Source: JAIOSF01 sp963677755
GTDB taxonomy: Bacteria; Campylobacterota; Campylobacteria; Campylobacterales; Arcobacteraceae
Assembly (NCBI GenBank): GCA_963677755.1
Contig: OY782506.1
Location: 682,001 to 746,000 of the forward strand
Reading direction: 5' to 3'
Length of the DNA: 64,000 nucleotides
Both the position numbers and the translations under genes were made by a program. Shown here piece by piece: positions 49,776-57,962 of this stretch. The notes under the pieces are model-generated. The model ran no database searches. It was not told the DNA's origin and was given only the letters and a program-made list of their open reading frames with translations. How positions within the stretch are numbered: the first letter of the stretch is position 1; each line of letters starts with the position of its first letter.

Positions 49776-52385
49776 TTATTGTTTTACAATCTCTTCAAGT
49801 TTTGAAATATTTAATAAAGTGAGTAGATTTTTGTAACTTGAGTCTTTCGGTGGTTGAACTATACTCTCTCCAATCATACCTCCACTTATAAGGTGATTTT
49901 CAAATGGTTTAATATATTGTAGTGGGACTTTCATAATTTCACCTAATCTATCCACTATAATCCCAATAGTATGTTTCCCATCAGAGCCATCATAATTTAC
50001 AATGATTATATCATCTTTTTTTGTCTCTTTGTCATTTTTAATAAATCCACTTATATCCAGTACACTTACAAAATAGTCTTTATGAGAGATTGTTCCTTTA
50101 AAATGATTTTCTATCTCCATACTTATTGGTGTTTCTAAATAATCTAACCCTACAGCTTCAATAATTTGAGCTTGTGGTATCCCCACCCATTTCTCACCAA
50201 TATAAAATGTTGCTATCTCTTGTATAGGTTCATTTGGTAAAATTTGATAGTTATAAAAGTGATTTTGTTCAATCTGTGCAGGAATCTCTTTACCTTCTAA
50301 AATATCCCCAGCTTCAATAAAAACAAATGAGATAATATCATTAACATAGTCATCATTTTGACTTTTATATTCTCTATATCCATTAGAACATGAACTACCA
50401 ACTATATAATATTTATTTTCAAATTCTATAATTTTAGATATAGATTCACCATTGTTAAGATCAAAAAATTTATCTTCAACATAAAGTGTATCCCCTATAT
50501 TGTAATTATTATTAGAGCAACTAATAATTTTTTTAGATTTTTTATCTACAAAAAAAGAAAATGTTTTATCATCTATCTTTTGTAAAGCATCTTTTAACAT
50601 ATCTTGAAATTGAGGTTTACTATCAAATACTATACCAATTCCACCTACAGTTTGTGAGTTATCTGTATTCATAATAGATGCATTATAAATATAGCTATAT
50701 TTATCACCATATAAAGGTGTTGATTCAAAAGGTGAAACAAAATATTTTGAAGAGTTTTGTAGGCTTAGTGTTTTATTTATCCATGGCTGAGTTAGTCTTT
50801 TCCCTATAAGTTGAGATTCATTTTTATTTGATACTGCAATAACAACTCCATTATTATCATATATAAAAAGGTTTGTATAGACTGTATAAAGTTCATTTAT
50901 ATATCTTAAAATATCTGATATTTGCTCTTTTTGGTCTTCTGTAACTTGCTCAGTTGATGAAAGAATCTCTTTAAAGCTACTTGTTAATGCCCACCATCTA
51001 CAATCATTTGCCCGTTCATATAAGTTTCTATCCATAATATCAATAGCTAATGAAGATAAAAATAGAGCATTATCCAAAAGTGATAGTATGATAGTCTCAT
51101 TTAATTTTTCAATAGAGGTATTAAATGATTTTTTAGTATTTTCACCTGTTTGTCTAACTTCTCTTAATATTGACCTTGCAAAATCAGTACCACCTATATT
51201 TGTGTTTTTGTCAGTTTGAGATACATTTCCATTCCATACAGCACGATCAAGCTCATTTTGTATAGTTGTTGCTTTCAGTGGAATTGCTATCATATCTTTT
51301 TTGAAAATATCTTCATTATTCATAATTGATTGCAAAATTTTATTATCTAATTTTATCTCTTCATCATTTTTACTAAATGCACTAGTTAGTGGTATCATTA
51401 TATGTCCCAACCAGCCTAGTCCAAAAAAACCTTCATAGCCATTTGTTTTACAGGTTTTAATAAGATAGTCTCTCCCTGCAAAAGAGGATATAGAAAATGG
51501 TTGCTCAAGTTCAGTTTCTAGTTTTACACCAAGAGGGATGTGATATGAATCACTTGATGCAATTGAGACACCATCTTTATCCAATAGCAAAATAGTTTCT
51601 TTGTTTTCTTTTACCACTAGTCTTGAAAATATACTTTTCATCTCATCTTCAAATTTAAAACATAGAGATAAAAAACCGATTATTGTATTATCTTCATTAT
51701 TTTTAGTAACTTTATAGGTATAAACGAGAGATTTTTTACAAGATGGTAAAAAGTCATGATATTTAAATGTTTCAATATATTCATCTTTTGTTGTAGATAC
51801 AATCTCTAAAATGTCATCATCTGTTTTGTTTATATTATTAGTCTCATCTAGTTTTGCAACTATATTTCCATCAGTATCAAATAATACAATATCATAGTAA
51901 ACACTATATTTTGCTACATACTCTTTGAATCTATTTTTAATATCATTTTGTTCCTCTTTCTCCCCTTTTTTTATAACGCGAAGTTTTGTATCATCCTTGT
52001 CTTCTTTATGCAGTTTTATATTTTTTTTTGTTTCTATTTGTTTTAATAAAAATTTTCGTATATCATCATCTGTAGCTAAAAATCCAATATCAGCAGTTCT
52101 CTCAAATAAGTTTCTTATAACTATATCAACAGCAACTTGTGCCTTTGCACCCATCTCATTTACTACTTTGTTAAGGGTTGCATCTGTAAGATGGGAGATA
52201 AGTTCATTTGTTAAGTTATTAAAGTTAGTTTTGGTTTGGCTCATATCAATGCCTGTATCACCTAATTGACTAAGAAGAATAAGTTGATCCCATGTTTTAC
52301 TTATATCATTTAGCTCTGTCTTAAACTCTGTAACATTTTGCATATATTTAAAATGTTCTTGATATTTATTCGATTTTAAATCCAT
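49776..52385 (-). CDS. Soluble tandem Cache-like sensor with C-terminal CheW domain
   Basis: The protein has 869 residues and no hydrophobic segment long enough to cross the membrane. It has two similar halves, each beginning with a helical region with a shared motif (IVIRNLFERTADIGFLAT near residue 90; DIMDRNLYERANDCRWWALT near 460) followed by a Cache-like beta domain (VLFDTDGNIVAKLDE; LFIYDNNGVVIAVSNK). Residues about 730-869 are a CheW domain (IATFYIGEKWVGIPQAQIIEA; IGIIVDRLGEIMKV). The CheW part should dock to CheA or receptors. This suggests a cytoplasmic ligand sensor in a chemotaxis-like pathway. Confidence 0.82.
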   Translation of the reverse strand: MDLKSNKYQEHFKYMQNVTEFKTELNDISKTWDQLILLSQLGDTGIDMSQTKTNFNNLTNELISHLTDATLNKVVNEMGAKAQVAVDIVIRNLFERTADIGFLATDDDIRKFLLKQIETKKNIKLHKEDKDDTKLRVIKKGEKEEQNDIKNRFKEYVAKYSVYYDIVLFDTDGNIVAKLDETNNINKTDDDILEIVSTTKDEYIETFKYHDFLPSCKKSLVYTYKVTKNNEDNTIIGFLSLCFKFEDEMKSIFSRLVVKENKETILLLDKDGVSIASSDSYHIPLGVKLETELEQPFSISSFAGRDYLIKTCKTNGYEGFFGLGWLGHIMIPLTSAFSKNDEEIKLDNKILQSIMNNEDIFKKDMIAIPLKATTIQNELDRAVWNGNVSQTDKNTNIGGTDFARSILREVRQTGENTKKSFNTSIEKLNETIILSLLDNALFLSSLAIDIMDRNLYERANDCRWWALTSSFKEILSSTEQVTEDQKEQISDILRYINELYTVYTNLFIYDNNGVVIAVSNKNESQLIGKRLTQPWINKTLSLQNSSKYFVSPFESTPLYGDKYSYIYNASIMNTDNSQTVGGIGIVFDSKPQFQDMLKDALQKIDDKTFSFFVDKKSKKIISCSNNNYNIGDTLYVEDKFFDLNNGESISKIIEFENKYYIVGSSCSNGYREYKSQNDDYVNDIISFVFIEAGDILEGKEIPAQIEQNHFYNYQILPNEPIQEIATFYIGEKWVGIPQAQIIEAVGLDYLETPISMEIENHFKGTISHKDYFVSVLDISGFIKNDKETKKDDIIIVNYDGSDGKHTIGIIVDRLGEIMKVPLQYIKPFENHLISGGMIGESIVQPPKDSSYKNLLTLLNISKLEEIVKQ

Positions 52386-52506
52386 ACCTTAACCTTTGAT
52401 TTTTTTATTTTATTAATAATTATATCACATATTGGTCTTATAGAAGTCTCTATATATAAAATATATATAATAAAATGTATAATAAATATATAATTTTATG
52501 TTTAAA

Positions 52507-52806
52507 TTATTGTTTCTTATACTTTTTCGTTATTCTTGCAAAGTCATAAAAATCACTTAACATTAAATAGCGTATCTGTATATCATCAAATTTTTCTAAT
52601 AATGGAGAAAATCCTTCATGAAAAAGTCGTACATCATTTATAAACTCTTTGGGGTATTGAAGTTTTTCCTCTTTAAGATTTCCAAAACAGGTCATAAACT
52701 CTAAAAAAAGCTTATTTACAAGTTCCTCTTTTTCTTGAGTTTGTTCTTGTAAAAAGCCACTAAGGCTTTCGAACTCTACACATATGTTAGTTAAGCAGTC
52801 TTGCAT
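52507..52806 (-). CDS. Unknown small helical protein in nif-associated trio
   Basis: The protein has 99 residues, predicted all-helical, with two Cys near the N-terminus (DCLTNIC) and one later (TCFG). It overlaps the ArsC-like gene by 16 bases, so the two are translated together. I do not recognise a family. The link to a nitrogenase-associated protein suggests a role around nitrogen fixation. Confidence 0.65.
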   Translation of the reverse strand: MQDCLTNICVEFESLSGFLQEQTQEKEELVNKLFLEFMTCFGNLKEEKLQYPKEFINDVRLFHEGFSPLLEKFDDIQIRYLMLSDFYDFARITKKYKKQ

Positions 52807-53219
52807 GAATCGTCACTTTGACAAGTTGGTATAGATATATTTTCACAAATAGTTGTGTTCAGGAGTTTATTTATTTTTTCTATATCAAAACCACATAGGT
52901 AACTTTCACCTATTTGTAACAATGGTCTTTTAATCAAAATAGGTTCTTTGCACATCAATTCAATAAGTTCCTCTTTTGTAAAGTTTTCTATATTTAATTC
53001 ATTGTTTTTTATTTTTGGTGCAAATTGATTTATCATGGCACTTTTATGTAGTCCTTTAAAAAAAGGTTCTAAGTTTTTCTTATCCCAAGGATTATCAAGT
53101 AAACTTTTTGTTTGGTACGATAGACCATTTGTTTCTAAAACTTTTTTTTGCCTTTGATTTCCTGCACAGCCTGTTTTTTCATAAAAAATTATTGTGTATC
53201 TATTTGGTGTAAAGTTCAT
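52791..53219 (-). CDS. Nitrogenase-associated ArsC/Spx-like protein
   Basis: The protein has 142 residues of the thioredoxin-fold ArsC family, in the nitrogenase-associated subgroup: TIIFYEKTGCAGNQRQKKVL (with CxxN instead of CxxC), NPWDKKNLEPFFKG, FAPKIK, and EPILIKRPLLQIGESYLCGFD. The subgroup is found in nif regions of diazotrophs. No nif structural genes are visible in this window, so they must lie outside it if present. Its C-terminus has two Cys (PTCQSDDSCKTA). Confidence 0.85.
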   Translation of the reverse strand: MNFTPNRYTIIFYEKTGCAGNQRQKKVLETNGLSYQTKSLLDNPWDKKNLEPFFKGLHKSAMINQFAPKIKNNELNIENFTKEELIELMCKEPILIKRPLLQIGESYLCGFDIEKINKLLNTTICENISIPTCQSDDSCKTA

Positions 53220-53227
53220 TTTTTTCC

Positions 53228-53809
53228 TTAGTTCATATATGGGATATCAAGAGTAGCATCTCTATCTGTCGCACTAAAATCATAATTATCATCAGTGATA
53301 AGTTTTTGTAGGTTTTTTTCCACTATTTTGGTTTGCAAAATATGGTATCCTCCAGTAGAGAGGTTATAAGAAATTTGTGTTTTATAATAAGTTAATATGA
53401 TTGGATGAATTTTGTCTTGATTTAATAGAAGGTTTTCTAAAAATGTTTTAAGTTTTGAGATATCATATTCATCAACTTTTTCAAGCTTTCTTACAAGGTT
53501 TCTTACAAACTGTTTTTGATGATATTTTTCACTTATTGTTAAGAGTTTTGATGCTGCATAAATATCTGCAACAGTTTCAGAATAATTATAAAGATATCTA
53601 AAGTGTTCACACACTATCTCTATATATTTAGGATAGTGGTTAAGTACAAATACAAGTTCTTTTAGATCACCATCCATCAACACTTGAAATAGTGTTGCTG
53701 TTCTTTTTTGTATCTTTTCCCAGTGGCCACCATCTGTAACAGTTAAATCACCTAAAAATCGTTCATAATTTTCTAAATCATATTCTTCTTCCATACCGTG
53801 AATATGCAA
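53228..53809 (-). CDS. Unknown helical protein in nif-associated trio
   Basis: The protein has up to 193 residues; an alternative start is the ATG at 53794 (MEEEYDLENYERF). It is all-helical with ELVFVLNHYPKYIEIVCEHFRYLYNYSETVADIYAASKLL and a C-terminal NYDFSATDRDATLDIPYMN. It starts the three-gene unit with the ArsC-like gene 8 bases downstream. I do not recognise a family. A role near nitrogenase maturation or regulation is inferred from its neighbour only. Confidence 0.65.
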   Translation of the reverse strand: MHIHGMEEEYDLENYERFLGDLTVTDGGHWEKIQKRTATLFQVLMDGDLKELVFVLNHYPKYIEIVCEHFRYLYNYSETVADIYAASKLLTISEKYHQKQFVRNLVRKLEKVDEYDISKLKTFLENLLLNQDKIHPIILTYYKTQISYNLSTGGYHILQTKIVEKNLQKLITDDNYDFSATDRDATLDIPYMN

Positions 53810-53837
53810 GAAGTGTACCTAATTTAGACGAGATATT

Positions 53838-55706
53838 TTAAATAGAATAGATAGTTGACTGATTTCTTCCGTTGTTTTTTGATTCATATAATGCAATATC
53901 TGCTTTTTTTATGAGTGTTTGTGCTGAATCGTCACTATGAAATTGGCTAATACCTAAACTAATTGTTTTTTGTCCTATTTTATCAAAGTTGTAATTTGCA
54001 ATCTCTATTCTAAGTTTCTCTGCTAAATGAAATGCTTGTTTTTCATCAGTTTCAGGACAAATAAGTAAAAATTCTTCCCCTCCAAATCTTCCGAAAATAT
54101 CTATTTTTCGAATTTTACTTGAGATTATTTTAGTTACTTCAAAAAGCACTTTATCTCCCATTTGATGGCCATATTTGTCATTGACAATTTTAAAATTATC
54201 AATATCTATAATAATTAGCGAAAGATTTTTTTTATATCTTTTTGCTACATTAACATGATAGTCTAGGGATTCATCAAGTTTTCTTCTATTCATAATTCCT
54301 GTTAATTTATCTATGGAGGACAATTTTTCTAACTCTTTTTTAAATGTTATATCTTGTCCTACAGAGACAAAGGATTCGATATCTTCATTGTCATTTCTAA
54401 CTGTAACGATATGTTGTTCTAGCCAAAAGTCATTACCTTCTTTATCCGTATTTTGTATCTCTCCACTCCATTCACCTGTTTCTTTTAAAGTTTTCCATAA
54501 CTGTTTAAAAATATTATCAGATGTTTTTGAATTTTGTACGATACTCATCTTTTGCCCTATAAGTTCATCTTTTGAATACCCACTCACAACTTCAAAAGCA
54601 CTACTAACTTCTAAAATAGTAGTGTCTCTTTTTGTTTTTGTAGAAACCACATATTTATCTAAAATAGATGCGAATTTTTTTAATTCTTTATTTGCAGATA
54701 AGAGAGCTTTTTGAAGTTGAGCTGGTCGAATAGAAGCATAAAATGCCATAAAAAGACTTGCTAAAATACTTAATAAAATAATATATAAAGTAGATTTTAA
54801 TTTATTATTTAAGAGGTCATCTTGGTATGACTTTTTTGGTTTTAATATCAAAAAAGCTTTGTCTTCATTGTGTAAAATGTCATTAAGAGTGTATATATAA
54901 CAATCTTTACAGTTTTCAGGACTTGAGAGCATTTTTGCTGTATCCCAAGAAAAATCTTGAGAGAGTGATCTGTTTACTCCTGTATATTTATTAAAAGAAT
55001 ATTTATCGTCAGGATGGATAATATACTTTCCATCTTTATCTAGTATAAAGTGTTCAAACGCAGATGAATTACGAATTGAATTAAAGAGATTTGTTGTGAG
55101 CATATTGACTATAACCATACCTGAAAACTCATTTTGTTTATTAAATATCGGTAAGGCAACTCTTAGTGTTGGTCGCAATGGAATCTCTATTTTCCCATGT
55201 TCTATATTTAAATCAAACTTTGAATGCCAAATTTTTTGTTCTTTCATATTTGAAACGGTTTGAAAGTAATCCCTATTGTGTTTATTTTGAAGAAAAGAGT
55301 GTTGGACTAGGTATGGTTCATTTTGTTCATTTGTTCTATCAATTCTTACTATTTCCATCCCATTTTCATCTATATATCTTAGTTGCATAATTTTTGTATT
55401 GATACTTGCAATTGATAAAAATATATTTTCTAACTCAAGTCGTTTATTCTCTTGTTTTGTTTTTATATAGTTTTTCATTGTTGGATTTTTAGAAATGCTA
55501 TAAACAATATTATCAATATCTTCAATTTTCTCTTTAAGAATTGTAAACTTCTTAATAATCATCACTTCGTTTGCTTTATCTTTGAGTTCATTTTCTAATG
55601 TTGTTAATTGAATATTGTAACTTATAATACCACCAAAAATTGATATAATAATACCAAATAGTAGAAAATAGATTGTAAATACAGTTTTGAAATTTTTTTG
55701 AGTCAT
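53838..55706 (-). CDS. Cache-PAS-GGDEF diguanylate cyclase
   Basis: The protein has 622 residues from the ATG at 55704-55706, with AAAGGGA upstream. It has an N-terminal helix, a periplasmic dCache-like sensor domain (about 40-295, with LRYIDENGMEIVRIDR), a second helix (LYIILLSILASLFMAFYA), a PAS domain (about 345-455, SSAFEVVSGYSKDELIGQ) and a GGDEF domain with intact GGEEF and an RxxD site (RKID). It should make c-di-GMP on ligand binding outside. Its architecture and parts of its sequence match 57963-59891, so the two are paralogues. Confidence 0.92.
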   Translation of the reverse strand: MTQKNFKTVFTIYFLLFGIIISIFGGIISYNIQLTTLENELKDKANEVMIIKKFTILKEKIEDIDNIVYSISKNPTMKNYIKTKQENKRLELENIFLSIASINTKIMQLRYIDENGMEIVRIDRTNEQNEPYLVQHSFLQNKHNRDYFQTVSNMKEQKIWHSKFDLNIEHGKIEIPLRPTLRVALPIFNKQNEFSGMVIVNMLTTNLFNSIRNSSAFEHFILDKDGKYIIHPDDKYSFNKYTGVNRSLSQDFSWDTAKMLSSPENCKDCYIYTLNDILHNEDKAFLILKPKKSYQDDLLNNKLKSTLYIILLSILASLFMAFYASIRPAQLQKALLSANKELKKFASILDKYVVSTKTKRDTTILEVSSAFEVVSGYSKDELIGQKMSIVQNSKTSDNIFKQLWKTLKETGEWSGEIQNTDKEGNDFWLEQHIVTVRNDNEDIESFVSVGQDITFKKELEKLSSIDKLTGIMNRRKLDESLDYHVNVAKRYKKNLSLIIIDIDNFKIVNDKYGHQMGDKVLFEVTKIISSKIRKIDIFGRFGGEEFLLICPETDEKQAFHLAEKLRIEIANYNFDKIGQKTISLGISQFHSDDSAQTLIKKADIALYESKNNGRNQSTIYSI

Positions 55707-55854
55707 TCTCAATTCCCTTTTTTTGTTACCGGCGGAATAATAACATAAATAAATATAAATTATAATTGAAAAAGGAAATTTTTTAGAAATGTTTAAAAAT
55801 TATTTTATGGTATAGTTTGTGTATATATAACTATAATAAAAAGAGGTATATATA

Positions 55855-57030
55855 ATGTTAGAAAAAATATCATTTGGTACATATCGTACAACATTTCAAA
55901 ATCCAGTACATCAAGAAGCTATAAATTACGCCTTAGATAATGGAATTCAATACATAGATACATCATCAAATTATATGTTTGGGGAAGCTGAAACTCTTAT
56001 AGGAGATGCTTTACAAGGTAGAGATAGAGAATCTTTTACTATTGTGTCAAAAGGTGGATATATCCAAGGTGAAAATATGGAAAAGGTAAAGCAAGGGTGG
56101 CTAGTAGAAGATGTGGTAGAATATAACCCAAATTGTTTTCATAGTATCTCCCCAATGTTTTTAGAAGATCAGATAAATAGTAGTTTAGAGAGATTAAAAA
56201 GTTCTTATATTGACACATACTTATTGCATAATCCAGAATACTACCTAATGACAAATATAAAGGGTGATGCAACAGATGAAGATATAGATAAACATCAAGC
56301 CATTATGCAAAGTAGAATTAAAAAAGCTTTTGAGTTTTTAGAGAAAATGGTCAAAAAAGGAAAAATAAAATCTTATGGAATTAGTTCTAACTCTTTTGGA
56401 AAAAAAGAGAACGATTACCATTTTTTAGAGTATAAAAATTTATTAGAATATGCAAATGAGATAGCAGGAGAAAATCATCATTTTAAAGTGATTCAACTCC
56501 CTTTTAATATGTATGAAAAAGATGGTGTCCCTTGTGCAAAATATTTTCATGAAAATGGTATAGAAGTTCAAGCAAATAGACCTTTAAATGCTTTTTATAT
56601 GGGAGGAATGTTACGATTAGCTTCTTATGAACCATCTGAAGAGTTTCCTTTATTGTTAGAAGAGGTAAAAAATATTAAAAATGATAAACTACAAGAACTT
56701 GTAGAAGAGTTGATAAAAATTCAATCAAAATTTGCTTTTGCAGGTGATGTTGATGATGCTATTGAACATAGAGTTATACCCTATATTGTACAAGGGATAG
56801 GACTTGAACAAGATCATTATGAGCTTATTGATAAATTTCTTACTTCTTATAAACAAAATATTAAACACTCTTTAGGAAAAATTACTGCTAAAAAACTAGA
56901 GTTAGCAGAACCATTGGATAAAACTGCATTAGAATATTTATTAAAAAAACACTATATCTCAAAAGTTTTAGTGGGACTTAGAACAAAAGAGTATGTAGAT
57001 AAAGTATTATTATATACAAAGGATAAATAG
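55855..57030 (+). CDS. Aldo/keto reductase family protein
   Basis: The protein has 391 residues. The AKR tetrad is recognisable: Asp in YIDTSSNYMFG, Tyr in SNYMFG, Lys in IVSKGG and His in YLLHNPEYY. It is longer than the typical 320 residues, with an extended C-terminal helical region (about 290-391). It should be a NAD(P)H-dependent oxidoreductase in the cytosol; the substrate is unknown. AGAGG precedes the ATG. It shares one base with the next gene. Confidence 0.88.
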   Translation: MLEKISFGTYRTTFQNPVHQEAINYALDNGIQYIDTSSNYMFGEAETLIGDALQGRDRESFTIVSKGGYIQGENMEKVKQGWLVEDVVEYNPNCFHSISPMFLEDQINSSLERLKSSYIDTYLLHNPEYYLMTNIKGDATDEDIDKHQAIMQSRIKKAFEFLEKMVKKGKIKSYGISSNSFGKKENDYHFLEYKNLLEYANEIAGENHHFKVIQLPFNMYEKDGVPCAKYFHENGIEVQANRPLNAFYMGGMLRLASYEPSEEFPLLLEEVKNIKNDKLQELVEELIKIQSKFAFAGDVDDAIEHRVIPYIVQGIGLEQDHYELIDKFLTSYKQNIKHSLGKITAKKLELAEPLDKTALEYLLKKHYISKVLVGLRTKEYVDKVLLYTKDK

Positions 57031-57251
57031 TGGCAAAAAAACCATTCAACCCAGATAGTTTTGATATAGATTTAAAAGTAAAAGATGTTGTTAAAGATTT
57101 TCCTCAACTTTTAGAATTTGATTATAAAAAGACAAGTTTAAATGAGGAGCTTACAAAGTTAAATTATGAGGTAGTTTCCCCCTCATATGTGGACAAAAAA
57201 TACACATCAATCAATGAGTATCTTGAACTTGATGTTGATTATATTGTATAA
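57030..57251 (+). CDS. Small unknown protein coupled to the aldo/keto reductase
   Basis: The protein has 73 residues from the GTG at 57030 (AAGGATAAATA upstream), overlapping the reductase stop by one base (TAGTG). It is charged with no membrane segment: KDVVKDFPQLLEFDYKKTSL and INEYLELDVDYIV are visible. I do not recognise a family. Coupling to the reductase suggests a partner or regulator. Confidence 0.65.
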   Translation: MAKKPFNPDSFDIDLKVKDVVKDFPQLLEFDYKKTSLNEELTKLNYEVVSPSYVDKKYTSINEYLELDVDYIV

Positions 57252-57255
57252 AATA

Positions 57256-57882
57256 TTATAAAAAGAAATTTTTTAGTTCTTGGAATCTATATCTATCTTT
57301 TAAAAGAGATAAAGATTGTTTAAATATTGCCAATTCTTTTGGATTAAACTCTTTACCATTTTGTTTTAATTTATTGTAAATTGAGTTGCGATTTTTTGTT
57401 GATAATTGTGTTAAATCTTCATTTGTCATCAGTTCTTTAATCTCTTGAATATTTGATTGTGGCATAGGGAAGTCCGCATAATATTGTCCAATTCTATTTA
57501 CTCCCCAAAAGTCAATTCCTAAGTTCATATAAAACTGTAATGATGAAGAAACACAATACATCTTCACTCTCTCTATATCTGCATGTAGAAGAATTTTATT
57601 AAAAAGTAGTGTTAAAAGTTGCTTTGCATAACCATGAAATCGAGATTTAAAAGGGGTGAGAATATTGTGGATTGTAAGATATTGATTATTTCTTGAGATA
57701 TGATAAAAAAGATAACAAACATCTTCACCATTTTCCTCTAAACATAAGCATGGAAACTTATTCCAACTGTAGTAACTATCCCACCAATCAAGTGATTGTT
57801 GGGCAAATTCTTGTGAAGAGGTGTGTTGTATATTTGCAACTGAAGCGATATATTGTTCTCTATTTAAATTTCTTGTTGTCAT
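57256..57882 (-). CDS. Probable GNAT-fold acetyltransferase-like protein
   Basis: The protein has 208 residues from the ATG at 57880-57882; a TTG at 57912 in frame has no ribosome site. The pattern LTIHNILTPFKSRFHGYAKQLLTLLFNKIL resembles the acetyl-CoA binding region (beta4-alpha3) of the GNAT fold, though the Q/RxxGxG/A motif is relaxed (RFHGYA). The C-terminus (about 150-208) is helical. Assignment is tentative; the substrate is unknown. Confidence 0.6.
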   Translation of the reverse strand: MTTRNLNREQYIASVANIQHTSSQEFAQQSLDWWDSYYSWNKFPCLCLEENGEDVCYLFYHISRNNQYLTIHNILTPFKSRFHGYAKQLLTLLFNKILLHADIERVKMYCVSSSLQFYMNLGIDFWGVNRIGQYYADFPMPQSNIQEIKELMTNEDLTQLSTKNRNSIYNKLKQNGKEFNPKELAIFKQSLSLLKDRYRFQELKNFFL

Positions 57883-57962
57883 TGTAGCTCTCTCTTTCGA
57901 TCGAAAAGCCAAATGTCTAATTTTAAGCGGATAAATCTTTATTATAGATTACACTGCAAGTA

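Noticed and set aside
52386..52506. AT-rich stretch as possible origin or attachment site
   Set aside because: No repeated boxes or inverted repeats beyond what AT-richness gives.
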